DNA of 64,000 nt. Origin: an uncultured SAR86 cluster bacterium. Its GTDB lineage: Bacteria > Pseudomonadota > Gammaproteobacteria > Magnimaribacterales > Magnimaribacteraceae. Below the pieces are notes generated by a model. The model was not told the origin of the DNA. It saw only the letters and a program-made list of their open reading frames with translations, and did no database searches. The stretch lies in NCBI GenBank assembly GCA_902537425.1, contig CACBBD010000004.1, forward strand, positions 1 through 64,000, read 5' to 3'. Within the stretch, counting starts at the first letter, position 1. Each line of letters opens with the position of its first letter. This document shows, one piece after another, positions 36,404 through 46,580 of this stretch. Position numbers and translations under genes: made by a program.

Positions 36404-37765
36404 TTAGGTCCTAGAAAGCTTCTCTGCGTAGCCTATATAGGAGAAAGGTGTTAATTCTAAAAGACGTTGCTTTTCGTCCTGCGGTATATCCATATTTTCT
36501 ATGAAATTTATTAAATCAGATCTATTTAAATCTTTACCTCTAGATAGTTTCTTCATTAATTCATAACCGTTAGGTATATTATTTTTTCTTATAATTGTTT
36601 GAATAGCTTCAGTAAGAACTTCCCAAGAATCATTTAAATCTTCAATTAATTTTTCATTATTTAATTCAAGTTTATCTAAACCTTTTAATAAGGAATTGAG
36701 TGCGATGTTTATGTATCCGAAACATATACCTAGGTTCCTCATGACGGTAGAGTCTGTCAGATCTCTTTGCCATCTTGATATGGTAACTGTGTTACTAATA
36801 TGAGTTAAGTTGGCATTAGCCATTCCGAAATTACCTTCTGCATTTTCAAAATCTATAGGATTGACCTTATGAGGCATGGTTGAAGAACCAACTTCGCCAT
36901 CTTTTAATTTCTGTTTGAAATAACCTAATGAAATGTACCCCCAAACATCCCTACTTAAGTCTATCAGAACATTGTTTAGCTTTACATAATCACCAAGCAG
37001 CAAGGCAATTGAGTCTTTTGGTTCAACTTGAGTAGTATGACTGTTGAAATCAAGCTTTAAGCTTTTAACAAAATCTTTGGATACTTTCTCCCAATCAATA
37101 TTTGGATAAGCAATATGATGAGCGTTATAGTTACCTACTGCTCCGTTAATTTTCCCTGTCATTTCATGTCGCTTTATCTCATTTGAAACTTTGTTTAATC
37201 TATGGAGGTAGTTTGAAAATTCTTTACCCATAGTAGTAGGAGAAGCATTTTGACCATGGGTTCTTGAAAGCATTGATTTTCCTGAATACCTTTTTGACAG
37301 AGATTTAATTTTTCTTTCTAGTTTAGTAATTAAAGCACCAATAATAGCTGAGGCATCTTTAATCATTAAAGCGTACGAAAGATTGTTTATATCTTCAGAA
37401 GTACATGCAAAATGTATAAATTCAGAATATTTGTCTAGTTTTTTCTGTTTTTTAAATTTTTCTTTTAAGAAATATTCAATAGCTTTGACATCATGATTAG
37501 TTTTGCTCTCAATGGCTTTGATACGTTTAGCATCATTGACATCAAAATTATTAATTAAATCATTGAGATAGGTGATTTCTTTAATATTTAATTTAGGAAG
37601 TTCTTTTATCTTCGAATTACTTGAGAGGTGCAGGAACCATTTTATTTCAATGATAACTCGGTATTTAATTAGCCCGAATTCGCTAGTTATAGGCCTTAAA
37701 TCTGATACAGATTGATTGTATCTGCCGTCTAAAGGCGAAATAGATAAAAGATTTTCAGATTTCAT
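36404..37765 (-). CDS. purB: Adenylosuccinate lyase
   Basis: Purine biosynthesis enzyme acting on SAICAR and adenylosuccinate. It has 453 residues, the same class as E. coli PurB (456). The fumarase/aspartase signature GSSTMPHKVNPIDFENAEGN is intact. Other motifs are SLSPLDGRYNQS at the N-terminus, HFACTSEDINNLSYAL and LSRTHGQNASPTTMGKE with the catalytic histidine. It is divergent from the amidohydrolase gene across a short spacer and separated by 124 bp from aceA. Confidence 0.96.
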   Translation of the reverse strand: MKSENLLSISPLDGRYNQSVSDLRPITSEFGLIKYRVIIEIKWFLHLSSNSKIKELPKLNIKEITYLNDLINNFDVNDAKRIKAIESKTNHDVKAIEYFLKEKFKKQKKLDKYSEFIHFACTSEDINNLSYALMIKDASAIIGALITKLERKIKSLSKRYSGKSMLSRTHGQNASPTTMGKEFSNYLHRLNKVSNEIKRHEMTGKINGAVGNYNAHHIAYPNIDWEKVSKDFVKSLKLDFNSHTTQVEPKDSIALLLGDYVKLNNVLIDLSRDVWGYISLGYFKQKLKDGEVGSSTMPHKVNPIDFENAEGNFGMANANLTHISNTVTISRWQRDLTDSTVMRNLGICFGYINIALNSLLKGLDKLELNNEKLIEDLNDSWEVLTEAIQTIIRKNNIPNGYELMKKLSRGKDLNRSDLINFIENMDIPQDEKQRLLELTPFSYIGYAEKLSRT

Positions 37766-37830
37766 ATTTCTATTATAACTTAATGTTTTTATTCCTTGCC
37801 TTGAAGATAAACTACATACAAACTATTGAT

Positions 37831-39111
37831 ATGGTAAAAATGTTTTTAGCTTTAGTTTTTTTCAGTATTAGCATTACAATCCATGCTAGAACATTAATTC
37901 ATGCTGGTTATTTATTTAATGCTGAAAATGGGACTATTGAACCTCAAATGTCAATCGTCATCGACCAAGACAGAATAACTAATGTTCTTGAAGGATACGT
38001 TAATCCAGAACCTGATGATATTTACCTAGACCTTACTGGTTATTATATTTTACCTGGGCTAATTGACATGCACGTTCATCTAACAAATCAAAGTTCAAGA
38101 AATGCTTATTTGGAGAGGGTAACTTTGAATGCTGCAGATTATGCTATCAGGGCAACAAAACACGCTGAAAACACTCTAATAGCAGGCTTTACAACTATTA
38201 GAAATTTGGGAGATTCAGATACGGTGACTATTTCCCTCAGAAATGCCATAAATAATGAAACCGTAATCGGACCCAGAATTTATTCTTCAGGCAAGACTAT
38301 CTCTACAACAGGAGGTCATGGCGATCCTTCAAACTCTCTTAACCAAAAATTAACCTCTGATTTAGGACCTAAAGATGGTGTCATGAATGGAGAGGAAGAA
38401 GCCATGGAGTCAGTAAGATTTCGTTATAAAGAAAATGCAGATCTTATTAAATTTACAGCAACTGGAGGAGTCCTGAGTAATGCTAATGATGGTCAAAATC
38501 CTCAAATGACATTAAGCGAGATGAAAGCAATTGTTTCGACTGCAAAAGATTATGGGTTTAAGGTAGCTGCTCATGCGCACGGCGCTGAAGGAATTAAAAG
38601 AGCTGTATTAGCTGGAGTAGATTCGATAGAACATGGAACATTAATGGATAACGAAGGCGCAGCTTTAATGAGGGATAGAGGAGTATATTATGTTCCAACT
38701 CTTTTAGCAGGAAAATGGGTTTCAGATAAAGCTCTTTTAGAGGGTTATTATCCTCCCTTTGTAGAGAAGAAGGCATTAGAAATAGGTCCAAAGCTTCAGT
38801 CTACCTTTTCAATGGCTTATCAAGCTGGCGTTAAGATTGCCTTTGGAACAGACAGCGGAGTTTCTCCGCATGGAGAAAACGCCAAAGAATTCTCTTTGAT
38901 GCTAAAAGGTGGCATGCCTGCAAAAGAAGCAATAATGAGTGCTACCATTTATGCAGCTGATTTATTGGGTGAAAAGGAAAACTTAGGAAGTATAGTAAAA
39001 GATAAATATGCGGATTTAATTGGAGTTTCAAGAAATCCTTTGGAGGATATATCAATTCTTGAGACAGTAGATTTTGTAATGAAAGGAGGTAAGGTTGTAA
39101 AAGAGCCTTAA
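37831..39111 (+). CDS. Exported amidohydrolase (imidazolonepropionase/prolidase-like)
   Basis: Metal-dependent hydrolase of the amidohydrolase superfamily, about 426 residues from the ATG at 37831. That start gives a clean signal peptide (MVKMFLALVFFSISITIHA); the track start at 37783 would put 16 extra residues before it and overlap the purB promoter region. Metal ligands appear in GLIDMHVHLT, in the lysine-bearing ADLIKFTATGGV, in AAHAHGAEGIKRAVLAGVDSIEHGT and in AFGTDSGVSPHGENAKE. These proteins hydrolyse dipeptides or related amides; the substrate is not clear. It is followed 6 bp later by a GST gene. Confidence 0.87.
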   Translation: MVKMFLALVFFSISITIHARTLIHAGYLFNAENGTIEPQMSIVIDQDRITNVLEGYVNPEPDDIYLDLTGYYILPGLIDMHVHLTNQSSRNAYLERVTLNAADYAIRATKHAENTLIAGFTTIRNLGDSDTVTISLRNAINNETVIGPRIYSSGKTISTTGGHGDPSNSLNQKLTSDLGPKDGVMNGEEEAMESVRFRYKENADLIKFTATGGVLSNANDGQNPQMTLSEMKAIVSTAKDYGFKVAAHAHGAEGIKRAVLAGVDSIEHGTLMDNEGAALMRDRGVYYVPTLLAGKWVSDKALLEGYYPPFVEKKALEIGPKLQSTFSMAYQAGVKIAFGTDSGVSPHGENAKEFSLMLKGGMPAKEAIMSATIYAADLLGEKENLGSIVKDKYADLIGVSRNPLEDISILETVDFVMKGGKVVKEP

Positions 39112-39117
39112 GAACAA

Positions 39118-39729
39118 ATGAAATTATTTAATTCAATGGGTCCAAACCCACATGTAGTCAGAATGTTTATAGCTGAACTCGGTCTTGATATTGAAACTAT
39201 TGAAGTTGATTTGATGGCTGGTGAAAATAGACAAGAAGAACATCTAAAAAGAAATCCTTCTGGTCAAATGCCTGCTTTGGAGCTTGATAATGGAGATTAC
39301 TTAGCAGAAATAACAGCAATTTGTGAATTTTTAGATGAAATAAATGGTCATAGTGATCTTATAGGTAAAACGCCTGAAGAAAGAGCTGAGACAAAAATGT
39401 GGGTTCGAAGAATTGATCTACAAATTATTGAGCCTTTAACAAATGGTTTTAGATCTGCTGAAGGATATGAACTCTTTAAAGATAGATTACATCTAATACC
39501 TCAAGCTGCAGATGATTTAAAGATGATTGCACAAGAACGACTACAATGGCTTGATAAACAACTTGAAGGAAAAGAATTTATTTGTGGTGATAGATTTACT
39601 CTAGCTGACATCATGCTTTATTGCTTCTTAAATTTTGGTGCTTCTGTTGGTCAAGTTATTAACGAGGAAAATAAAAATATTTCTAATCTTTATTCTAGAT
39701 TAAGTGAGTTGGATTCAGCTTCAGCCTGA
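39118..39729 (+). CDS. Glutathione S-transferase family protein
   Basis: Cytoplasmic 203-residue protein with an N-terminal thioredoxin-like domain (MKLFNSMGPNPHVVRMFIAELGLDIE, RNPSGQMPALELDNG, then the glutathione-binding ITAICEFLDE) and a C-terminal helical domain with FICGDRFTLADIMLYCFL, the usual N-capping motif. The substrate is unknown. The stop overlaps the ATG of a tiny membrane ORF. Confidence 0.9.
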   Translation: MKLFNSMGPNPHVVRMFIAELGLDIETIEVDLMAGENRQEEHLKRNPSGQMPALELDNGDYLAEITAICEFLDEINGHSDLIGKTPEERAETKMWVRRIDLQIIEPLTNGFRSAEGYELFKDRLHLIPQAADDLKMIAQERLQWLDKQLEGKEFICGDRFTLADIMLYCFLNFGASVGQVINEENKNISNLYSRLSELDSASA

Positions 39730-39818
39730 TGGATAAAGAGGAAAGAATAAGAGCTTGGCTTTGTACTTTGGTTGTTATTATTGTGCTAACTCTCTGGATC
39801 GTTTCTGCTTTTGTCTGA
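39729..39818 (+). CDS. Putative 29-aa single-helix membrane protein
   Basis: Short ORF, MDKEERIRAWLCTLVVIIVLTLWIVSAFV when read across, too small for the track. It starts on the overlap with the GST stop (TGATGG) and its TGA is directly followed by the ATG of the GIY-YIG gene, so it fits exactly between two genes in tight coupling. Composition is a charged N-terminus then one hydrophobic helix. There is no homology I can name. Perfect placement makes it more than a random ORF, but it could simply be translational spacer. Confidence 0.5.
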   Translation: MDKEERIRAWLCTLVVIIVLTLWIVSAFV

Positions 39819-40079
39819 ATGAAATGGTGCGTGTATATTTTGAAGTGCTCTGACGGTAGTTTATATACCGGAATTAGTAACAGTCTTTCTGAAAGAATTG
39901 ACACTCATAATTCTGGTAAAGGAGCAAAATATACTAAAAGTCGACTTCCAGTTACTCTTGTTTATGTAGAACATACTCACGATAAAAGTAGATCTCTAAA
40001 AAGAGAGATTGAGATTAAGAAGCTTACTAGATCTAGGAAAATAGAATTAATTAATGGTGCAAATCTCACCACCGCCTAA
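39819..40079 (+). CDS. GIY-YIG domain protein, YhbQ/UPF0213 type
   Basis: An 86-residue single-domain protein of the GIY-YIG nuclease superfamily. The motif appears as CVYILKCSDGSLYTGIS (YIL...YTGI), with the catalytic arginine in LSERIDTHNSGKGAKYTKSR and a glutamate in SLKREIEIKKL. Stand-alone bacterial members such as YhbQ are small and of uncertain role, possibly DNA damage processing. The 3' end overlaps mnmA on the opposite strand by 33 bp. Confidence 0.9.
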   Translation: MKWCVYILKCSDGSLYTGISNSLSERIDTHNSGKGAKYTKSRLPVTLVYVEHTHDKSRSLKREIEIKKLTRSRKIELINGANLTTA

Positions 40080-41114
40080 ACATTTTTCATTTTTATAAAT
40101 TACTACTGATTGACCCGGTGTGACAGATCTTTGCGGTTTATCAAATTTTACATTCAAAGCATTATCTTCAACATAGATTTCACATTTCTGATCTTCCTGC
40201 CTGTATCTTACCTTGGCAGTTCCCTCGAAGCTTATCGGCAGTGAATCTTCGAGTTTAAAGAGATTCTTTGTTGACAATTCTCTAGAAAATAATAGAGGAT
40301 GGTCATTACCTTGGACGCATAAGAGTTCATTAGTTTTAAGATTCTTCTTAGCTACATACCAGGGAAGATCGGGAGATCCTTTAACACCGCCGATTCCTAG
40401 ACCTTGTCTTTGCCCTAAGGTATAAAAAACTAATCCCTGATGAATTCCTATCACATCACCATTCTCATTTATTATGTTACCTTCCTGACCTGATAGATAG
40501 CTGGCTACAAATTCAGGAAAAGGCCTTTCACCGATAAAACAAATACCTGTACTATCCTTTTTATTGCTTGTTATAAGACTATTCTCTTTTGCTATTTGCC
40601 TCACATTCTCTTTTTTAAGTTCCCCCAATGGGAATATGGTTTTTTTTAAAACTTCTTTATCTATTGCGTGTAAGAAATAAGATTGATCTTTAGAATTATC
40701 TATACCTTTATATAAGCCTTGATTATCAGTTATCGCATAATGCCCGGTAGCTATAAAGTCATAATCATTAGACATTGCGTAATTATAAAATTCTTTAAAT
40801 TTAATCTCTTTGTTGCATAAAATATCCGGATTAGGTGTATTTCCAGTCACTAATTCAGATAGAAAATAAGAAAAGACTGACTCTTTGTATTCCTTTGAAA
40901 AACTTATTTGTTCTAAAGGAATTTTTAATTGATCAGACACAAACACTGCATCCATGAAATCTTCTTTTGCGCTGCAATATGGAGAGCCATCATCATCATC
41001 CCAGTTTTTCATAAAAAGGGCATGTACTTCATAACCTTGTTCTTTTAACAACAAAGCTGTAACAGATGAATCTACTCCTCCAGATAGTCCAACTAGTACT
41101 TTTCCTTTACTCAT
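40047..41114 (-). CDS. mnmA: tRNA-specific 2-thiouridylase MnmA
   Basis: ATP-dependent enzyme thiolating U34 of tRNA-Lys, -Glu and -Gln. It has 355 residues. The PP-loop is VGLSGGVDSSVTALLL. The first catalytic cysteine is in TGNTPNPDILCNKEIKF and the second in STGICFIGERPFPEFV. FYTLGQRQGLGIGG and the C-terminal beta-barrel with SVTPGQSVVIY follow. It is divergent from icd. Together with TrmA this is a second tRNA modification gene in the window. Confidence 0.96.
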   Translation of the reverse strand: MSKGKVLVGLSGGVDSSVTALLLKEQGYEVHALFMKNWDDDDGSPYCSAKEDFMDAVFVSDQLKIPLEQISFSKEYKESVFSYFLSELVTGNTPNPDILCNKEIKFKEFYNYAMSNDYDFIATGHYAITDNQGLYKGIDNSKDQSYFLHAIDKEVLKKTIFPLGELKKENVRQIAKENSLITSNKKDSTGICFIGERPFPEFVASYLSGQEGNIINENGDVIGIHQGLVFYTLGQRQGLGIGGVKGSPDLPWYVAKKNLKTNELLCVQGNDHPLLFSRELSTKNLFKLEDSLPISFEGTAKVRYRQEDQKCEIYVEDNALNVKFDKPQRSVTPGQSVVIYKNEKCLGGGEICTIN

Positions 41115-41123
41115 TTAGCTCAA

Positions 41124-41152
41124 TTAACCTATTTACCTAAATAATATATAAT
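41124..41152 (+). promoter_or_regulatory. Predicted sigma-70 promoter of icd
   Basis: TTAACC and a perfect TATAAT are separated by exactly 17 bp, placing the start near 41159, about 25 nt before the icd ATG. It lies in the 69-bp divergent spacer with mnmA and is the best consensus promoter I found in the window. Confidence 0.6.
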
Positions 41153-41183
41153 GCACCACCAATTTTAATTATACAGAGCAATC

Positions 41184-42443
41184 ATGGAATTTGAGCACAT
41201 AATAGAACCTAAAGGTGGTTCTAAAATATCAGTGGATTCTTCAGGAAAACTTATAGTACCTGACAATCCTATAGTTCCCTTTATCGAAGGAGATGGTATA
41301 GGTTCCGATATTACACCTGCTATGATTAGTGTAGTTGATAGTGCGGTAGAGAAGTCTTATGGTGGTAAGAAGAAGATTGAATGGATGGAAATATACTGCG
41401 GCGAGAAGTCTACAATGGTTTATGGAGAAGATAATTGGCTTCCGCCTGAAACACTTAGAGCTTTAGAAATTTATCTTGTAGGAATTAAGGGCCCATTAAC
41501 CACTCCAGTAGGAGGTGGTATTAGGTCCTTAAATGTTGCTTTGAGGCAAGAATTAGATCTTTACGTATGTCAAAGGCCGGTTAGATATTTTAACGGAGTA
41601 CCAAGCCCAGTTGTGTCTCCTGAGAAAACAGATATGGTGATTTTCAGAGAAAATTCTGAGGACATTTATGCTGGTATTGAATGGGAAGCAGGGACTGAAG
41701 AGGCTGATAAAGTAATAAAGTTTTTTACTGAAGAAATGGGTGTAACAAAAATAAGATTTATGGAAAATTGTGGAATAGGTGTCAAACCAGTTTCTAAGCA
41801 GGGTACAGAGAGATTAGTAGACAAAGCTATCCAGTACGCTATAAACAATGATAGGGACTCTGTTACCTTGGTTCACAAAGGTAACATAATGAAGTTTACC
41901 GAAGGTTCTTTTAAAGATTGGGGTTATCAATTTGCAGTTTCAAAGTATGATGCCAAAGAATTAGACGGAGGACCATGGCATACATTAACTAACCCAATTA
42001 CAGGAAAAGAAATAGTTATTAAAGATGTTATAGCCGATGCTTTTCTTCAGCAAATACTTACAAGACCTGACGAGTATAGTGTTATAGCTACTTTAAATTT
42101 AAATGGTGACTATATTTCTGATGCTTTAGCGGCAGAAGTAGGAGGGATAGGAATAGCACCAGGTGCAAACTTAGGTGAAAAAATAGCATTATTCGAAGCG
42201 ACTCATGGAACTGCTCCAAAATATGCTGGATTAGATAAAGTTAATCCAGGATCATTAATTCTTTCAGCAGAAATGATGTTGAGATACATGGGTTGGATGG
42301 AGGCTGCAGATTTAATAATTGAAGGTTTAGCTAGAACGATCAGTCAAAAAACTGTTACTTACGATTTCGAGAGGCTTATGAGTGGGGCAAGCCTATTAAA
42401 ATGCTCTGAATTTGGAGAGGCAATAATTTCAAATATGGATTAA
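41184..42443 (+). CDS. icd: NADP-dependent isocitrate dehydrogenase
   Basis: TCA-cycle enzyme of 419 residues, E. coli type. The substrate loop [20 protein letters not shown] includes the serine that AceK phosphorylates in E. coli. [16 protein letters not shown] and [25 protein letters not shown] are conserved. [17 protein letters not shown] has the Lys-Tyr pair (344/345 in E. coli) that selects NADP. It is the competitor of isocitrate lyase for isocitrate. Its stop overlaps the clpS ATG. Confidence 0.97.
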   Translation: MEFEHIIEPKGGSKISVDSSGKLIVPDNPIVPFIEGDGIGSDITPAMISVVDSAVEKSYGGKKKIEWMEIYCGEKSTMVYGEDNWLPPETLRALEIYLVGIKGPLTTPVGGGIRSLNVALRQELDLYVCQRPVRYFNGVPSPVVSPEKTDMVIFRENSEDIYAGIEWEAGTEEADKVIKFFTEEMGVTKIRFMENCGIGVKPVSKQGTERLVDKAIQYAINNDRDSVTLVHKGNIMKFTEGSFKDWGYQFAVSKYDAKELDGGPWHTLTNPITGKEIVIKDVIADAFLQQILTRPDEYSVIATLNLNGDYISDALAAEVGGIGIAPGANLGEKIALFEATHGTAPKYAGLDKVNPGSLILSAEMMLRYMGWMEAADLIIEGLARTISQKTVTYDFERLMSGASLLKCSEFGEAIISNMD

Positions 42444-42793
42444 TGCTTTCAGTAAAAAATAATAAAAATCGCGAAGACCAAAATCAAGACACTTCTTCAG
42501 TAGCAACTTTAGAAAAACCTAAAGTTAAGAAACCCTCCCTTTATAGAGTTATCCTCCTTAATGATGATTACACTCCTATGGAGTTTGTAGTCTATGTATT
42601 GCAAATATTTTTTGGTTTTGATGGTGATAAGGCCCAGCAAATAATGTTAGCTGTTCATACACATGGAAAGGGAGTTTGTGGTATCTTTACCAAAGAAGTG
42701 GCAGAAACTAAGAGCGCTCAAGTAAATAATTTCGCTAAAGAAAATGGTCACCCGCTATTAAGCGATATTGAGGAAATTGACGAAGATGATTAA
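42443..42793 (+). CDS. clpS: ATP-dependent Clp protease adaptor ClpS
   Basis: N-end-rule adaptor delivering substrates to ClpAP. It has 116 residues with a flexible Lys-rich N-terminus and the core [43 protein letters not shown]. The N-degron pocket residues (Asn-Asp in [11 protein letters not shown] and the His of HTHGKG) are present. It overlaps clpA by 8 bp. Confidence 0.96.
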   Translation: MLSVKNNKNREDQNQDTSSVATLEKPKVKKPSLYRVILLNDDYTPMEFVVYVLQIFFGFDGDKAQQIMLAVHTHGKGVCGIFTKEVAETKSAQVNNFAKENGHPLLSDIEEIDEDD

Positions 42794-45041
42794 CCAAGAA
42801 TTAGAACAAAATTTAAATAATGCTTTTAAACTTGCACAAGATCAAAAACATGAATTTGTTACTGTCGAGCATCTTTTGCTTGCGCTATTAGAAAATTCTG
42901 ACGCAATTGCATTATTAACTTCAAACAAAGTAAATATTGAACAACTTCGCGTTGATCTACAAGAATTTATAGGTTCAACAACTCCCAAGATATCAAAAGA
43001 AACTGAAATTGACATCCAACCAACCTTGGGCTTTCAAAGAGTAATACAAAGAGCCGTTTTTCATGTTCAGTCCTCAGGTAAAGACGAAGTTAAAGGCAGT
43101 AATATACTTGTGGCTATCTTTAGTGAGAAAGAGTCACAAAGTGTCTTCCTTTTAGAGCAATTAGGCTTAACTCGACTAGATGCCGTATCGTATTTAAGTC
43201 ATGGAAGAAGCGAAAATACTGATCCTGATAGCGTAGAAACAGGTGAATCTAATGAACCAGAGTCAAACAATGCTCTTGAACAATTTACCACTAACTTAAA
43301 TAAAGAAGCATTAGAAGGGAGAATAGACCCTTTAATAGGTAGAACTTCTGAAATAGAGAGAGTTGTACAAATATTAGCGCGAAGAAGTAAAAATAATCCT
43401 CTATTAGTAGGTGAATCAGGAGTTGGTAAAACAGCTATTGCTGAAGGATTAGCTAAATTAATCACAGAGAATAAAGTTCCAGATTTGATCAAAGATTGTG
43501 TTATCTATTCATTAGATATGGGGGCGCTACTGGCGGGTACAAAATATCGAGGAGATTTTGAAGAAAGATTAAAAGCAGTCTTGAAAGAATTAGAAGATGA
43601 TAGTTCTGCAATATTATTTATTGACGAAATTCATACCATTATAGGTGCGGGAGCTACTTCTGGTGGCGTAATGGATGCCTCCAATCTTCTTAAACCTGCA
43701 TTAGCAAAACGTGGACTTCAATTTGTCGGATCAACTACATACAAAGAATTTAGAGGTATTTTTGAAAAAGATAGAGCGTTATCAAGGAGGTTTCAAAAGG
43801 TAGAGGTGAGTGAACCGACTGTTGATGAGACTTTCAATATATTAAAAGGACTCAAAGATCGCTTTGAAGAACATCACGAAATTAAATACACAGAAGGTTC
43901 TCTGAGGGCAGCAGCCTCTTTGGCTTCAAAGCATATCAATGATAGATTTCTTCCTGATAAGGCAATCGATGTAGTCGACGAAGCTGGCGCTAGACAGAAA
44001 TTAGTTCCTATTTCTAAAAGAAAAAAAACTATTAACGAACTAGACATTGAAAAGATCGTAGCATCCATAGCTAGAATACCGGAAAAAACAGTATCTACAT
44101 CAGATAAGAAATCTTTAGAAAAATTAGAGGAAAATCTCAAACGAGTCATATTTGGTCAGGATATAGCAGTTGAGAGTCTTTCTTCAGCAATAAAGCTTGC
44201 CAGAGCGGGACTGAGAGTAGATGAAAAACCAGTTGGATCATTTTTGTTTTCTGGTCCGACTGGAGTAGGTAAAACAGAGGTTAGTAAACAACTTTCTAAA
44301 ATAATGGGCATTGAATTTGTAAGGTTTGATATGTCCGAATATATGGAAAGACATACGGTCTCGAGGTTGATTGGAGCTCCTCCTGGTTATGTCGGTTATG
44401 ATCAAGGCGGTTTACTCACTGAGTCTGTTAATAAACATCCGCATTCAGTAATACTGTTAGACGAAATAGAGAAAGCTCACCCAGAGGTCTTCAATATTCT
44501 TCTACAAGTAATGGATCATGGAACTTTAACGGATAATAATGGTAGAAAGGCTGATTTTAGGAATACCATTGTGATAATGACAACAAATACTGGTGCTCAA
44601 GATATGAGCAGGGCTAGTATGGGCTTTCAGTCTCAAGATCATACAAGTGATGCTACAGAAATGATTAAGAAGACCTTTTCTCCTGAGTTCAGAAATAGAC
44701 TTGATGGAATCATACAATTTAATCCTTTGCCAACAGAAGTTATTCGTACGGTAGTCGATAAATTTTTAGTTGAACTACAAGTTCAATTAGAGGTTCAAAA
44801 AGTTCAACTCGAAGTCTCCGAAGAAGTTAGAGATTGGTTGCTAGAGAACGGATATGATAAGAATATGGGTGCTAGACCTATGCAGAGACTTATACAAGAT
44901 AGTATAAAAACAGTCCTCGCTGAAGAGATTCTATTTGGCAAATTATCAAAATCTGGTGGTATTGCCTTCGTATCTCTGGAAGATAATGAAATAAAAGTAG
45001 ATTTTAAAGAAACCTCAAAGAAAAAAGAAAAAGTCTCTTGA
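42786..45041 (+). CDS. clpA: ATP-dependent Clp protease ATP-binding subunit ClpA
   Basis: AAA+ unfoldase that feeds ClpP; about 751 residues from the ATG at 42786 ([17 protein letters not shown]), which matches where ClpA proteins begin; the TTG at 42768 in the track is not needed. It has an N-terminal repeat domain ([11 protein letters not shown]), first Walker [10 protein letters not shown] near residue 208, second GPTGVGKTE near 490, and [16 protein letters not shown]. The ClpP-binding loop region near the C-terminus follows the usual layout. Coupled to clpS, with its stop overlapping the next gene by 1 bp. Confidence 0.96.
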   Translation: MINQELEQNLNNAFKLAQDQKHEFVTVEHLLLALLENSDAIALLTSNKVNIEQLRVDLQEFIGSTTPKISKETEIDIQPTLGFQRVIQRAVFHVQSSGKDEVKGSNILVAIFSEKESQSVFLLEQLGLTRLDAVSYLSHGRSENTDPDSVETGESNEPESNNALEQFTTNLNKEALEGRIDPLIGRTSEIERVVQILARRSKNNPLLVGESGVGKTAIAEGLAKLITENKVPDLIKDCVIYSLDMGALLAGTKYRGDFEERLKAVLKELEDDSSAILFIDEIHTIIGAGATSGGVMDASNLLKPALAKRGLQFVGSTTYKEFRGIFEKDRALSRRFQKVEVSEPTVDETFNILKGLKDRFEEHHEIKYTEGSLRAAASLASKHINDRFLPDKAIDVVDEAGARQKLVPISKRKKTINELDIEKIVASIARIPEKTVSTSDKKSLEKLEENLKRVIFGQDIAVESLSSAIKLARAGLRVDEKPVGSFLFSGPTGVGKTEVSKQLSKIMGIEFVRFDMSEYMERHTVSRLIGAPPGYVGYDQGGLLTESVNKHPHSVILLDEIEKAHPEVFNILLQVMDHGTLTDNNGRKADFRNTIVIMTTNTGAQDMSRASMGFQSQDHTSDATEMIKKTFSPEFRNRLDGIIQFNPLPTEVIRTVVDKFLVELQVQLEVQKVQLEVSEEVRDWLLENGYDKNMGARPMQRLIQDSIKTVLAEEILFGKLSKSGGIAFVSLEDNEIKVDFKETSKKKEKVS

Positions 45042-46204
45042 TGAGGTTTATCTTAGCTGCATATTTAATTTGTCTTTCATTTCTCTTTTTTGGATCTGAA
45101 AATGAGTTGAGCAGTGATGAAGCTCCAAAGTCAATCCTATTTTGGAATACTGAAGAGAAACTTCTTGGATTCAAAAATATACAACATATCCTTCCAACCA
45201 GACTTATAAACAAAAGTTCTGACCCTTATTCTCTTTCTTACCAACTAATAAATCTCGATTCTCTAACATACAGATATGGGGGTAAGAAATTTACTATAAA
45301 TGATTATATAAATACATTTAAGGTAGCCGGCCTAATTGTAGTGAAGGACGATAAAATCCTTTATGAAAATTATAATTTTGGTAATGATGAAACATCAAAG
45401 TGGATGTCATTTTCAGTAACTAAATCTGTTACATCTATGCTGATCGGTGCGGCAATAAAAGATGGATTTATTAAATCAGTTAATGATCCAATATCCTCTT
45501 ATGTAACTGATTTAAATCAAGGAAATTATTCAAATGTGTCCATAGAAGACGCATTACAAATGTCTTCAGGAATAGATTGGAATGAAGATTATGCCGATTC
45601 AAATTCAGACGTCAACAAAGCTTCCGGATTTAATGATACTAAGCTTTATAGTTACCTAAATAAACTTGAAGTATCAAGCAAACCTGGAACTAAATTTAAC
45701 TATAATACCGCTGAATCCAATGTCATAGGGGGAATTGTAAGAGAAGCAACTGGACAAAATCTTTCTACTTATTTAGAAGAGAAAATATGGCAGCCTTTTG
45801 GAATGGAGTCCGATGCTCATTGGGTATTAGATAGTGATTATTCCCAAGAGCTTGGAGGTTGTTGTATAAATGCAACACTAAGAGATTATGCCCGCATAGG
45901 TCTTTTTGCATTAAAAAATGGTGTCTTACCGGACGGTAGAAATACATTACCCAATGATTGGATGATTAAGTCTACTAAACCATCTCCAGGTTTTAGTTAC
46001 TATGGATACCAGTGGTGGCTAGCCGGATTTGGATATAAATCATATTATGCTGATGGTATTTTTGGACAGTTTATTTGGGTAGATCCAGATTCAAGAACTG
46101 TTATAGCAATGCATAGCGCGAGAGACGTAGCAGCTCTGGATAGATACTCTGGAGGGCATAGACTTAATTTTCTAATTTCTCTAATAGAAGAAATAAATAA
46201 ATAA
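45041..46204 (+). CDS. Exported serine hydrolase, class C beta-lactamase family
   Basis: About 387 residues starting at the ATG at 45041 that overlaps the clpA stop (TGATG); the track's TTG at 45038 is less likely. A signal peptide ([20 protein letters not shown]) precedes the catalytic SxxK in MSFSVTKSVTSMLIG, the YxN-type motif in FNYNTAESNVIGG, and a C-terminal HSARDVAALDRYSGGHR in place of the KTG/HTG box. Such proteins are esterases or D-amino peptidases more often than true lactamases. Substrate unknown. Confidence 0.88.
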   Translation: MRFILAAYLICLSFLFFGSENELSSDEAPKSILFWNTEEKLLGFKNIQHILPTRLINKSSDPYSLSYQLINLDSLTYRYGGKKFTINDYINTFKVAGLIVVKDDKILYENYNFGNDETSKWMSFSVTKSVTSMLIGAAIKDGFIKSVNDPISSYVTDLNQGNYSNVSIEDALQMSSGIDWNEDYADSNSDVNKASGFNDTKLYSYLNKLEVSSKPGTKFNYNTAESNVIGGIVREATGQNLSTYLEEKIWQPFGMESDAHWVLDSDYSQELGGCCINATLRDYARIGLFALKNGVLPDGRNTLPNDWMIKSTKPSPGFSYYGYQWWLAGFGYKSYYADGIFGQFIWVDPDSRTVIAMHSARDVAALDRYSGGHRLNFLISLIEEINK

Positions 46205-46205
46205 T

Positions 46206-46424
46206 TTATCTTTCTCTAAAAATAATTCTTCCTTTGGATAGATCATAAGGGGTTATTTCCACTTTTACCTTATCGCCTGTAAGAATTCGAATATAGTGTT
46301 TACGCATTTTCCCAGATATGTGAGCAGTCACGACATGATCATTATCTAATTTAACTCTAAAGGTAGTATTAGGAAGGGTTTCTATAACCTCTCCATCCAT
46401 TTCTATTAAATCTTGTTTTGCCAT
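46206..46424 (-). CDS. infA: Translation initiation factor IF-1
   Basis: A 72-residue S1-fold protein binding the ribosomal A site during initiation. [28 protein letters not shown] and [33 protein letters not shown], read in order, are near-universal IF-1 sequence. It ends one base from the convergent serine hydrolase gene. Confidence 0.98.
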   Translation of the reverse strand: MAKQDLIEMDGEVIETLPNTTFRVKLDNDHVVTAHISGKMRKHYIRILTGDKVKVEITPYDLSKGRIIFRER

Positions 46425-46469
46425 ATATAATACATTTTCTAACAGATAGCTTAATTACTAAAGCAAAAG

Positions 46470-46580
46470 ATGAAAGAAAAAGAATTTAAATTTAAAACGC
46501 TACTACTTTGTTTGGCATTAATTACCATTTTTATAGCTTTAGCTGCATATGTTTTGGATAAATATATCCTAGTCTATTGA
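46470..46580 (+). CDS. Putative 36-aa membrane protein
   Basis: Short ORF between infA and the CoA-transferase gene: a basic N-terminus (MKEKEFKFKT), one long hydrophobic helix (LLLCLALITIFIALAAYVL), then DKYILVY. It overlaps the end of the minus-strand CoA-transferase gene by 12 bp. The positive-inside layout suits a single-pass inner-membrane protein. There is no strong SD and no family I recognise, so it may be a chance ORF. Confidence 0.4.
   Translation: MKEKEFKFKTLLLCLALITIFIALAAYVLDKYILVY

Noticed and set aside
37783-37830. Upstream start of the amidohydrolase ORF
   Set aside because: Starting at 37783 would put 16 residues before a clean signal peptide and leave only 17 bp to purB; 37831 is preferred.
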